From Chryseobacterium pennae (GTDB lineage: Bacteria; Bacteroidota; Bacteroidia; Flavobacteriales; Weeksellaceae): 64,000 nt of DNA. Below, in pieces: positions 24,668 through 32,725 of the stretch. Under the pieces are notes generated by a model, which saw nothing but the letters and a program-made list of their open reading frames with translations, did not search any database and was not told the origin of the DNA. The position numbers and the translations under genes are program-made. The stretch covers positions 1 to 64,000 of the forward strand of contig NZ_QNVT01000004.1 in assembly GCF_003385515.1 (NCBI RefSeq), in the 5' to 3' direction. Positions within the stretch are counted from its first letter, which is position 1; each line of letters starts with the position of its first letter.

Positions 24668-25954
24668 ATGAGCAACGAGCTACAAAACATAAAAAACCGC
24701 TTCGGAATTATCGGGAATTTTCCGGCACTCAACAGAGCCCTGGAAAAATCGATACAGGTTGCACCTACAGACATTTCCGTCCTTGTTATCGGAGAAAGCG
24801 GAGTAGGAAAAGAATTTATTCCGAAGATCATTCATTCAGAATCCAGAAGAAAACACCAGCCTTATATTGTAGTCAACTGTGGAGCGATTCCTGAAGGAAC
24901 CATAGATTCAGAACTTTTTGGACACGAAAAAGGAGCTTTTACAGGAGCTACAGCTACCAGAAAAGGATATTTTGAGGTGGCAGATGGCGGAACAATCTTT
25001 TTGGATGAGGTAGGTGAGCTTCCTTTGCAGACCCAGGTTCGTCTTTTAAGAGTCCTGGAAAGCGGTGAATTTATGAAGGTAGGATCTTCACAGGTACAAA
25101 AGACCAATGTAAGAATTGTAGCAGCTACCAATGTCAACATGATGAAGGCTATTCATGACGGAAGGTTCCGTGAGGATCTCTATTACCGTTTGAATACCGT
25201 TCAGATTGATATGCCGCCTTTAAGAGAAAGAAAAGGAGATACTCATCTGTTGTTCAGGAAATTTGCCATCGATTTTGCAGAAAAATACAGAATGCCTGAA
25301 CTGGAACTGGAGCAAAGTGCCGTTCATTATATAGAAAATTACTCTTTCCCAGGGAATATCCGTCAGTTAAGAAACCTTGTTGAGCAGATGACCGTTGTGG
25401 AAAGGAACAGAAATATCACTGCAGAAAAACTTGCAGAATATATTCCGATGGAAACCCATCTTCCAATGGTGGTCAGCAATCAGAGTACACCAAAACCAAA
25501 TGATTTTGGAAGTGAAAGAGAAATCATGTATAAAATTCTCTTTGATATGCGGAATGATATTAATGATTTAAAATCCTTAACTTCGGAATTAATAAAGAAC
25601 AGAGGAACAGCAGACCTCAGCAATCATGAAAAAAATCTGATTAACAGAATTTATACCCCTGAAGCTCAGCCACAAATCAACTCAGGATCATTGCTGTATT
25701 TTGAGAATAATGAGGCGCCAGCAGTACAAAACCCGACCATTATTTCAAGCCCGGATGACAGTTACGAAGATATTGAGGACATTGAAGTAGAGGAAAACAG
25801 ACCAGAATCCCTTTCTCTTCAGAATAACGAAAAAGATTTGATTATCAAAGCGTTGGAAAAGCATAAAGGAAGAAGGAACAGGGCAGCGGATGAGCTGGGT
25901 ATTTCACAAAGAACTTTATATAGAAAAATAAAACAGTATAATCTGGAAGATTAG
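24668..25954 (+). CDS. Sigma-54-dependent transcriptional activator
   Basis: A 428-aa AAA+ activator that remodels RNA polymerase-sigma54. Walker A is GESGVGKE (42-49), the sigma-54 contact loop GAFTGA is at 89-94, and Walker B is GGTIFLDEVGEL. A Fis-type helix-turn-helix is at the extreme C-terminus (KGRRNRAADELGISQRTLYR). No receiver, GAF or PAS domain precedes the AAA+ core, so it is not a classical two-component response regulator and may be controlled by abundance or a partner. Its place between miaB and lptE is, from memory, conserved in Flavobacteriia. Confidence 0.93.
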   Translation: MSNELQNIKNRFGIIGNFPALNRALEKSIQVAPTDISVLVIGESGVGKEFIPKIIHSESRRKHQPYIVVNCGAIPEGTIDSELFGHEKGAFTGATATRKGYFEVADGGTIFLDEVGELPLQTQVRLLRVLESGEFMKVGSSQVQKTNVRIVAATNVNMMKAIHDGRFREDLYYRLNTVQIDMPPLRERKGDTHLLFRKFAIDFAEKYRMPELELEQSAVHYIENYSFPGNIRQLRNLVEQMTVVERNRNITAEKLAEYIPMETHLPMVVSNQSTPKPNDFGSEREIMYKILFDMRNDINDLKSLTSELIKNRGTADLSNHEKNLINRIYTPEAQPQINSGSLLYFENNEAPAVQNPTIISSPDDSYEDIEDIEVEENRPESLSLQNNEKDLIIKALEKHKGRRNRAADELGISQRTLYRKIKQYNLED

Positions 25955-25970
25955 AAAAGCGCAATCAATC

Positions 25971-26678
25971 ATGGATATAAATTTAAAACCAAAGCCGATT
26001 AATTTTAAATTCGGGGAATATATTAACAAAGGATTCGAACTTTTGAAGAAAGATTTCGGAAACGTATTTACCGCATTTTTAGTGTGCGTTGTGATGTCGA
26101 TTATTCCTTTTTGCGGGTTATTAGGAATGGGTAATATGTATAGATATCTTCATAAAATCAATAAAAATCAGCCAGCAAGCCCGGGAGATATTTTTGATTT
26201 TAAAGACTTTATGCCTTACTTTATTCTACAGTTAATTGTTTTTGGAGGAGTTTTACTCATTTACATTCCATTGGTGATTGTATTGGCTTTAACAGGAGCA
26301 TTGTCTAATAATGGGAATGATGCTGGGCCACTTGCAATGATTTTTATAATTCCTTATGTAGTTTTTATTATGGTAGCGGTCTACTATTTTGCACTGAAAG
26401 CATTCTACATCGTTCCATTAATCAGCCTTAAAGGAATTAAAGATATCAAAACAGCCTGGAATATTTCAAAAGTAATGACTAAAGGGAATCTTATAGCAAT
26501 TCTTCTTTTTTCATTTGTAGTAAGCCTTTTGGCTCAGATTGGGTTTCTTGCTTGTGGGATTGGGGTTTTTCTTACCATTCCATTAGCATATACTGCTAAT
26601 TATTTTGCTTACGAAGATGCTATTCAACAGATTGAGTATGATGAAATCACTGAAATTGGATCTAAAAATGAATTTTAA
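25971..26678 (+). CDS. Multi-pass membrane protein of unknown function
   Basis: A 235-aa protein with about four to five membrane helices (VFTAFLVCVVMSIIPFCGLL, FILQLIVFGGVLLIYIPLVI, MIFIIPYVVFIMVAVYYF, and two near the C-terminus) and an N-terminal INFKFGEYINKGFELLKKDFG segment seen in small uncharacterised membrane proteins of Bacteroidota. It starts 16 nt after the sigma-54 activator and overlaps lptE, so it belongs to that operon. No catalytic motif is visible. Confidence 0.75.
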   Translation: MDINLKPKPINFKFGEYINKGFELLKKDFGNVFTAFLVCVVMSIIPFCGLLGMGNMYRYLHKINKNQPASPGDIFDFKDFMPYFILQLIVFGGVLLIYIPLVIVLALTGALSNNGNDAGPLAMIFIIPYVVFIMVAVYYFALKAFYIVPLISLKGIKDIKTAWNISKVMTKGNLIAILLFSFVVSLLAQIGFLACGIGVFLTIPLAYTANYFAYEDAIQQIEYDEITEIGSKNEF

Positions 26679-27219
26679 AATTAAAAACATCCGTCTGAAA
26701 CAGCCATTTTTGGTAGTGATGCTCCTTGCTCTGCTGGGAGTATTAAAGTCATGCTACAGCTTTACCGGATCATCTCTTACAGACGAGAAAACCGTCCAGA
26801 TCAATGAGTTTCCTAACAATGCACCTCTTGTAAACCCTGCATTGTCACAACAGTTCTCTACAGATATTCAGAACAGGTTTTTACAGAGAACCACATTGAA
26901 AGGAACAAAATCAAATCCTGATATTCTGATAGAAGGTGAGATTACAGATTACTCTATTTCGCCTACTACGATCAGTTCCAATACCCAGACCAATCCGTCT
27001 GGCGGAGTAATACAACAGGCTCAGAATAGACTTACAATTACTGTAAAAGTACACTATGAAAATAAAGTACACCCGGATTCCAGTTTTGACAGAACCTATA
27101 CGGATGAGGCTGCTTTTAACAGTAACTTGTCTCAGAGTGATATCGAAAGTCAGCAAGTAAAAATTGTGACTGAGAGAATTATTAACAAGATTTTTAACGA
27201 CATTGTAGCGAATTGGTAA
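26668..27219 (+). CDS. lptE: LPS-assembly lipoprotein LptE
   Basis: A 183-aa outer-membrane lipoprotein expected to plug LptD and help deliver lipopolysaccharide to the cell surface. The ATG at 26668 is chosen because it yields a proper signal with lipobox LLGVLKSC; it overlaps the preceding stop by 11 nt. The mature protein has the LptE-type start (YSFTGSSL), then NPALSQQFSTDIQNRFLQRT, ILIEGEITDYS and ITVKVHYENK strands, and the C-terminal helix IVTERIINKIFNDIVANW. The upstream extension of the frame is not needed. Confidence 0.88.
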   Translation: MNFKIKNIRLKQPFLVVMLLALLGVLKSCYSFTGSSLTDEKTVQINEFPNNAPLVNPALSQQFSTDIQNRFLQRTTLKGTKSNPDILIEGEITDYSISPTTISSNTQTNPSGGVIQQAQNRLTITVKVHYENKVHPDSSFDRTYTDEAAFNSNLSQSDIESQQVKIVTERIINKIFNDIVANW

Positions 27220-27220
27220 G

Positions 27221-29215
27221 ATGAATCCCAGAGTTTTAGAATTAATAAAAAATCCAAAAAATATTCAGTCAGAAGACCTTGGCCTTTTGAAGGAAGAGAT
27301 TCATGCATTTCCCTATATTCAAAATATCAGGGCGCTTCATCTGTATGGAGTACACCTGTATGAGAAAGAAAATTATCAGAAAGAACTTTCTATTACAGCG
27401 GCTTATACCACTGATAAAAAAATTCTTTATCAACTGATAAACGGGAAGATTCAGCAGGAAGTAACTGAAGAGAAACCCTCTGTAATAGTGGCTGAGAAGC
27501 CTGTTAAATATAATTATAATGTCAAGGGTTTCCCAATAAAAAGAGAAGAAACAGAGTCTTCTGTAAAAACAGTAGCAGAAAAGGAAACATGCATATTGCC
27601 AACAAACCAGGAGGTTCAGCATATCTATGTAAACGGAGAAAGAAACAGAATTCTGTTTGAAGGTGAGGAAAACTTCCTTGATGAGGAAAATGCTGAAACA
27701 ATTGATCTTGAATCTACATTAGAGTCAGGAACATTGGTCACTCAAAAATCCGAACCTGAAGTAAAAGAGACAATTCAACAGGAAGTAGAAGAGGTACAAC
27801 AGGGAACAGAAGAGAATGCAGGAGAAAACTTTACATCGGAAACGGTTGTTGAGGAAAATGAGATTACCTCAGAAGCTATAGAAGAAAAAGTAGAAGAAGA
27901 CAACAGCCTAAGCTTTGAGGAGACAGAATCCTTATTGACAGAAGCAGAGGTTAAAGAAAATATAGCTGAAGTTTCAGAAGAGGACGCTGAAGCCGTTGCG
28001 GATGAGGAAATTCCAGTTTATGAAACTGAAAAAGAAGAACCGGATACCGAATTAAGTTTCCACGGAACAGATGCATTCCTGCCGGATGTTAAGATCCAGG
28101 CCACTAATGATAGCATCGCTGAAACAGTTGAAGTTCCTTTACCTAATGTAAATAAGCATGAGGAGGAAATGAGACGTCTGATTGAGGAGGTTGAGAAAAA
28201 GATGAAGGAAACCAAATCTGCTCCTCAGGAAGAAGAAACAGAACCGAAAGCTGCTGAAGATCACGAGATAAGTTTTGCGGAAACTCAAAATTTCCACTTC
28301 TGGTCAACAGGAGAAGAAAGCCCTGAACAGGCAGAGGTTAAAGAAGAAGAACCACATGAAGAAGCGATTGAACAGCCGGAACCGGAAAGAGACGTTGCAG
28401 AAGAGTCCGTTCCTGAAGTTCAGACAGCCTGGAAGCCTATGAGCCTGGAATCCCATATACCTGATTCTTTGATTAATAAACCTGTAGTAGCCGTTGTTCC
28501 TGCCACAGCTATCCCTGTAGCAACAGAAGCCCCTGTGGTAGAGCCGGAAGCAAAAAATATAGAGTCTGTTGAAGAAACGGAAGAAATAATAGAGCCTTCT
28601 GCTGAAGATATTTTGCCGGCTGTAGAAGAAGCTCAGGAATTATCAGAAGAAAAATCTGAGGATAGTTCAGAGGAGGTACAGGATGTTCCTGAAACGGTTT
28701 CGCAGGAAAAGAAAGAAGAAGTTCCTGTGATGAATGTTTCATTCTTTGGTACGGATATTTCGAGCCTGAAGGTTGGAGAAGGACAGAAGGAAAAGAAAGA
28801 AGAGCCTGCAAAAGGAGAATCAATGAAGGATACAGTAGCGGAAAATACAGCCCAATCTTCAATTAACAGTAATGTTCCGGGGTTTATCAATACCTGGCAA
28901 AGCTGGTTGAAAATAGACCGAGTAGATGAAGTTGTAAAAGAAAAAGAGGAGATCAAAGAAAAGGCAATTGAAAACTTTATTGAAAACAATCCTAGAATCA
29001 GCCAGTTAAAAGAAGAAAGCTCTTATGTGGTGAAAGAAAAGAATGATGATATTTCCCACCTGATGACTGAAACATTGGCGAATCTTTATGTTGAACAGAA
29101 ACTATACTCCAAAGCAATTAAAGCATTTGGAATACTGATCAAAAAATATCCGGAGAAGAAAGAATATTTCGAAACTAAAATTAAAGAGATCAAAGACTTT
29201 AGAAGTAAAAACTAA
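27221..29215 (+). CDS. Glu-rich disordered protein with C-terminal TPR
   Basis: A 664-aa acidic protein starting 1 nt after the lptE stop. About 110-590 is almost all Glu, Val, Ala, Pro and Ser and is probably disordered. Embedded in it is a repeated short motif: LSFEETESLL, LSFHGTDAFL, ISFAETQNFHF and VSFFGTDISSL. The last 100 residues are ordered: NSNVPGFINTWQSWLKIDR, then a TPR (LANLYVEQKLYSKAIKAFGILIKKYPE). It has no signal peptide, so is probably cytoplasmic. In related genomes I recall secG following this cluster; here the strand switches instead. Confidence 0.78.
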   Translation: MNPRVLELIKNPKNIQSEDLGLLKEEIHAFPYIQNIRALHLYGVHLYEKENYQKELSITAAYTTDKKILYQLINGKIQQEVTEEKPSVIVAEKPVKYNYNVKGFPIKREETESSVKTVAEKETCILPTNQEVQHIYVNGERNRILFEGEENFLDEENAETIDLESTLESGTLVTQKSEPEVKETIQQEVEEVQQGTEENAGENFTSETVVEENEITSEAIEEKVEEDNSLSFEETESLLTEAEVKENIAEVSEEDAEAVADEEIPVYETEKEEPDTELSFHGTDAFLPDVKIQATNDSIAETVEVPLPNVNKHEEEMRRLIEEVEKKMKETKSAPQEEETEPKAAEDHEISFAETQNFHFWSTGEESPEQAEVKEEEPHEEAIEQPEPERDVAEESVPEVQTAWKPMSLESHIPDSLINKPVVAVVPATAIPVATEAPVVEPEAKNIESVEETEEIIEPSAEDILPAVEEAQELSEEKSEDSSEEVQDVPETVSQEKKEEVPVMNVSFFGTDISSLKVGEGQKEKKEEPAKGESMKDTVAENTAQSSINSNVPGFINTWQSWLKIDRVDEVVKEKEEIKEKAIENFIENNPRISQLKEESSYVVKEKNDDISHLMTETLANLYVEQKLYSKAIKAFGILIKKYPEKKEYFETKIKEIKDFRSKN

Positions 29216-29220
29216 AATAT

Positions 29221-29257
29221 AAAAGGTACAGAAGTAAAAGCTGTACCTTTTGTTTTT
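29221..29257 (+). terminator. Terminator of the miaB-lptE gene run
   Basis: AAAAGGTACAG ... CTGTACCTTTTGTTTTT hairpin with T-rich tail, right after the 29215 stop. Confidence 0.85.
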
Positions 29258-29260
29258 ATA

Positions 29261-29863
29261 TTAATTTGAGGGCACTTTTTTGTTCCTAAGTTTTCTCCAT
29301 GCTTTCCTTCCATAGACAATTACCAAAAACAATAAGATAATAGCCAGAACAGCGGCTATAATAGGCGCTACCATGGCAAGGATGGTCATAATGCCAGCTC
29401 CTGCTGTTTCGGTAGTTCCTACTACAGAATTACCCAATCCACCGGTAGTTGCCGTAGAAGCAGCCCGTATTCCTGCAAAACCTGAGCTGATGGTAGCTGC
29501 CGTTCCTCCACCCGCAATTAAAGCCAGGGCCCATTGCGGAAATGTTCCCAGTTCGGCAAACTGACTGGCAAATAAAACAGAGCCGGCCACTGTAGCCATC
29601 GGAATGGAGACCGTATCCAGTAAATGATCAATAAAAGGAATATAGTACGCCAGAATTTCAACCACTGTCGCAATACCTGTGGTGATTAATGTGGGCAAGC
29701 CCGCAAGCCATTCAAAATTTTCATTCATTGGAATCCAGTGAAAATAAGACGCCAGACTCACGGCAAACATGGGAAGAAAAACCCTGAAGCCTGTGGCTGC
29801 TGACAATCCAATGCCAATGAATGCACTGATGACGTACGAAAGATAGGGAACTTGATCTAACAT
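29261..29863 (-). CDS. DUF4126 membrane protein
   Basis: A 200-aa integral membrane protein matching the DUF4126 pattern: GIGLSAATGFRVFLPMFAVSLAS near the N-terminus, WLAGLPTLITTGIATVVEILAYYIPFIDHLLDTV, then Gly/Ala/Thr-rich helices (GGTAATISSGFAGIRAASTATTGGLGN) and a final helix followed by a basic tail. The family's role is unknown. It is monocistronic and convergent with the miaB-lptE run. Confidence 0.85.
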   Translation of the reverse strand: MLDQVPYLSYVISAFIGIGLSAATGFRVFLPMFAVSLASYFHWIPMNENFEWLAGLPTLITTGIATVVEILAYYIPFIDHLLDTVSIPMATVAGSVLFASQFAELGTFPQWALALIAGGGTAATISSGFAGIRAASTATTGGLGNSVVGTTETAGAGIMTILAMVAPIIAAVLAIILLFLVIVYGRKAWRKLRNKKVPSN

Positions 29864-30180
29864 ATTAATTTTCAGATTTATTGTTTTCTATAAAATTACA
29901 AAAAGTATGCGAGATTTGAAGGATTGTAAGGGGAGATTTGGGAATGGGGTTACGAAGTATACACTTCAAACGCTCCACAAGAATAAATTTGAATAATCAG
30001 CAAAGTCTGTGAAATATAGACTTTATAGAAACTTGTATCCGTAATCATCTGTGCCAATCTGTGTTGTCAGTGGTGAGAAAAAATAAATGAAGAATGAAAT
30101 CTGTGAGAAATATTAACTACAGATTTTCACAGATTTCTATTGTAGATAAGTAATTAAATGAATAATCCGTCAGATTAAAA
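29864..30180. repeat. Intergenic region with ATCTGTG repeats
   Basis: A 317-bp gap without a gene. The motif ATCTGTG or its complement occurs several times: two direct copies about 11 bp apart near 30048-30065, and an inverted pair AAATCTGTGAgAA (30097-30109) / TTTTCACAGATTT (30124-30136) that can form a 12-bp hairpin. This looks like one of the short dispersed intergenic repeats of flavobacteria, but genome-wide copies cannot be checked here. Confidence 0.55.
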
Positions 30181-30552
30181 TTACTTTTTCTGCGTTTCAC
30201 AGAGCCTGATAAATTGTGCTTCCACTTCCTGAAATTTTGGAGGCATCTCAGAAGAAACCCAAAACAGCATTGCCATAGTCTTTTCTCCAAAAGCTTCTTT
30301 AAATAAATCTTTATTCAATCGATAACATTCCCTCAGTAACCTCTTGATACGGTTTCTGTGAACAGCTTTTTTAAAATATCTTTTAGAAACAGAAACACCA
30401 AGCTTTCCGTTTTCTACCGGGAGAGTAGGTTTGTCTTTCAGAATAATAATTCTCAGATTTCCGGAAGTTTTCCACTTACCCTTTTCAAAAAGCAAGCTGA
30501 TCTCTGTATTTTTTTTGAGCTTTTCCGCCCTGGGGTATCTGGAATTCTGCAT
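30181..30552 (-). CDS. rnpA: Ribonuclease P protein component
   Basis: The 123-aa basic protein subunit of RNase P, which helps the catalytic RNA remove tRNA 5' leaders. It carries the RNR signature (RNRIKRLLREC) and the preceding VSKRYFKKAVHRN segment. Its start overlaps the tcdA stop as TAATG, so translation is likely coupled. The gene is not next to rpmH/dnaA as in many bacteria. Confidence 0.95.
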   Translation of the reverse strand: MQNSRYPRAEKLKKNTEISLLFEKGKWKTSGNLRIIILKDKPTLPVENGKLGVSVSKRYFKKAVHRNRIKRLLRECYRLNKDLFKEAFGEKTMAMLFWVSSEMPPKFQEVEAQFIRLCETQKK

Positions 30553-31277
30553 TAATCTTGTTTCAGTAAATGATTAATCACTTCAGCAGCAGCATAAAGC
30601 CCAAAAATGGCAGGCATATAGCTGATTGTTCCATAAAAAGATCTTTTATAATTGGTTCCGTCTGTCATTTTCAGACTTTCCTCATCCTGAATATCGTTGG
30701 CAAAAACACAACGTACCCCTTTGTCGATTTTTACTTTTCTCAGCCTTTTTCTTATCTGTCTTGCAAGGTGGCAATGCTCGGTTTTGCTGATGTCTCTCAC
30801 CAATACCTTACTTGGATCGGTCTTTCCACCAGCTCCCATTGAGCTTATTATTTTTATTTTTTTTCTTTTAGCAGCTATAATTAAGCTTAATTTTGGAGTC
30901 ACACTGTCTATACAATCCAGCACATAATCAAATGGAGAAGAATCCATTACTTCATCCATTCTTTCAGGATTCAGAAACTCATTGATTTTAGTTAATTTAA
31001 GATCTGGATTGATGTCTAACAGCCTTTCAGCAACAACTTCCACTTTATGTTTTCCAACAGTGGACCTTAGAGCAGGGAGCTGTCTGTTTACATTGGTAAT
31101 ATCTACAGTATCACCGTCTACTATTGTCATACTTCCTACGCCGGCTCTAGCCAGAAATTCAGCAGCAAAGGAACCAACACCTCCTAATCCTACAACAAGA
31201 ACAGTTGCTTTGTTCAATTTTTCCAAACCTTCTTCCTTAATGAGAAGTTCTGTTCTTTCCAGCCAGTATTTATCCAT
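30552..31277 (-). CDS. tcdA: tRNA threonylcarbamoyladenosine dehydratase
   Basis: A 241-aa ThiF/E1-like enzyme that activates and cyclises t6A37 of tRNA to ct6A using ATP. The nucleotide-binding loop VVGLGGVGSFAAE is at residues 29-40, with VDGDTVDITNVNRQ, the DCIDSVTPK metal/adenylate segment, and the HCHLARQIRKRLRK region typical of TcdA/YgdL. It overlaps tatD upstream by 8 nt and rnpA downstream by 1 nt, giving an RNA-processing-themed operon. Confidence 0.92.
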   Translation of the reverse strand: MDKYWLERTELLIKEEGLEKLNKATVLVVGLGGVGSFAAEFLARAGVGSMTIVDGDTVDITNVNRQLPALRSTVGKHKVEVVAERLLDINPDLKLTKINEFLNPERMDEVMDSSPFDYVLDCIDSVTPKLSLIIAAKRKKIKIISSMGAGGKTDPSKVLVRDISKTEHCHLARQIRKRLRKVKIDKGVRCVFANDIQDEESLKMTDGTNYKRSFYGTISYMPAIFGLYAAAEVINHLLKQD

Positions 31278-31902
31278 TTTTTATCGTGTGTAAGTTTTCT
31301 AAAATTTGTTCGTTGAGATCATCCAAAGAAATTCCTTTTATTTCCGAAACTTTCAGGTACAATTCTTCGATCTCAAAATCTTCATTGTCAGTTTCTAAAA
31401 AGAATTTGTCTAAGGGAGTAGTTTTTAAAATATCCTGCAAAGATAAATTATACAAAACAGCTTTTCCAAAACTCAGATGAAAATTATTGGCCAGAAGATC
31501 CTCTGCAATTTGCCGTTTTTTATTAAAACCATGGATGATCATAGGTTGTTCCGCCTTTTTTTTAAAAGAAATCACTTCGTAAAATTTTCTGACACAGTGT
31601 ACAATAACAGGTTTCTTTACTTCATTGGAAATCCTAATCTGTTGTAAAAAGACTTCCTCCTGAATTTTCTGATCAGTTGGTACCAAAGAATCCAGGCCAC
31701 ATTCACCAATGGCAAAACAATTCTGAAACATCATATCCTTCATCCATACCATCTGATGGTCTATATCCGCAATATCAATGTCATTCGGGTGAATTCCTAT
31801 TGAATAAGGGAAGTCCGGTGGAATTTGTTCAATATCCAAATTGTAAATTCCATTTCTGATGTTTTTTTTATGGTGATGAAAATCAAAAAATTCCATATTC
31901 AA
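31270..31902 (-). CDS. TatD-family metal-dependent hydrolase
   Basis: A 210-aa TIM-barrel hydrolase, shorter than E. coli TatD (about 260). Metal-site segments are FFDFHHH, SIGIHPN, FAIGECGLD (bridging Glu), VIVHCVR, MIIHGFN and FLETDNED. The family includes 3'-5' exonucleases acting on DNA or RNA ends. Start is ATG at 31902; an in-frame ATG at 31896 is an equal alternative. It leads the tatD-tcdA-rnpA operon and is divergent from a TetR-type regulator. Confidence 0.85.
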   Translation of the reverse strand: MNMEFFDFHHHKKNIRNGIYNLDIEQIPPDFPYSIGIHPNDIDIADIDHQMVWMKDMMFQNCFAIGECGLDSLVPTDQKIQEEVFLQQIRISNEVKKPVIVHCVRKFYEVISFKKKAEQPMIIHGFNKKRQIAEDLLANNFHLSFGKAVLYNLSLQDILKTTPLDKFFLETDNEDFEIEELYLKVSEIKGISLDDLNEQILENLHTIKNG

Positions 31903-31935
31903 AAATACGACTATTTGGAATTAATATAAAATTAT

Positions 31936-31949
31936 TAAACGATCGTTTA
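31936..31949. promoter_or_regulatory. Candidate TetR-family operator
   Basis: A perfect 14-bp palindrome, TAAACGATCGTTTA, lies in the 90-bp divergent gap between tatD and a TetR-family gene, 44 nt before the regulator's ATG. The size, symmetry and place fit an autoregulatory operator. Confidence 0.6.
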
Positions 31950-31992
31950 TAAATGTGTTAAAAATTTCTTAACTTTACTCAAAGTACACTTC

Positions 31993-32622
31993 ATGAAAAA
32001 AAAATTTACTGAAAAACAGATTCACATCCTGGACATTGCAGAAGAATTGATTGCAAAGAAAGGGTACGAGGGAACTTCTGTAAGGGATATTTGCTCTAAG
32101 GCTAATATCAATGTCGCTATGATCTCCTATTACTTCGGTTCCAAGGAGAAAATGATGTCTTATCTCTATCAGTATAGAGTATTGAAGACCAGGGAAAATT
32201 TTTCAGAATTTGCGGATACCATTAAGGAAGGAAAGCCCGAAATGCAGATGCGCGAAATGATAAAATATATTGTTTCCCAGCTGTTCAAATACAATTATTT
32301 TCATGGGTTTGTTACTCAGGAACTCCGCCATACAGAGAATTTAAAAGACGAATTGCTGGATTTTTACCAGCTGTTTGTAAAAAAACTGGATGAAGTCATT
32401 AAAAAAGGAGTAGCCTCCGGAGTGTTTACTTTTACACCAAAGCCGGAAGATATTCTTACGATGATTATTGGTTCTACCTTATTTGTGATCCGGAATAAAA
32501 ATTTTTATGAACTTTACGTACCAAGCAAAAACGAAGAAGCCTATGCAAAAGAGGCTGAAAAGAAAGTGAGAATGAATCTTTTATTAAGTGTTTTTGCAAT
32601 TTTAGGATACGCTGCAGACTAA
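31993..32622 (+). CDS. TetR/AcrR-family transcriptional regulator
   Basis: A 209-aa regulator with an N-terminal TetR helix-turn-helix (ILDIAEELIAKKGYEGTSVR, DICSKANINVAMISYYFGSK) and a diverged ligand/dimerisation region with a LPTL-type C-terminal part. The palindrome TAAACGATCGTTTA just upstream is the likely operator, so it probably represses itself and perhaps the divergent tatD operon. The ligand is not predictable. Confidence 0.9.
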   Translation: MKKKFTEKQIHILDIAEELIAKKGYEGTSVRDICSKANINVAMISYYFGSKEKMMSYLYQYRVLKTRENFSEFADTIKEGKPEMQMREMIKYIVSQLFKYNYFHGFVTQELRHTENLKDELLDFYQLFVKKLDEVIKKGVASGVFTFTPKPEDILTMIIGSTLFVIRNKNFYELYVPSKNEEAYAKEAEKKVRMNLLLSVFAILGYAAD

Positions 32623-32669
32623 AATTACGTTAAATATTCATAAAAAAAAATCTATTGACAAAAAAGTTA

Positions 32670-32677
32670 TATTTTTG
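32670..32677 (+). promoter_or_regulatory. -7 element of bamD
   Basis: TATTTTTG fits TAnnTTTG, 48 nt before the bamD ATG. A TTG occurs upstream but only 12 nt away, so the -33 box is uncertain. Confidence 0.5.
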
Positions 32678-32725
32678 CAAATTAGTAAATCGGCTGTATA
32701 ATCCGAAAACTGTTGAACTTTTTAT

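Noticed and set aside
28018..28989. Long minus-strand frames opposite the Glu-rich protein gene
   Set aside because: GAA-rich coding sequence gives TTC-rich open frames on the other strand; they lie entirely inside a well-supported gene.
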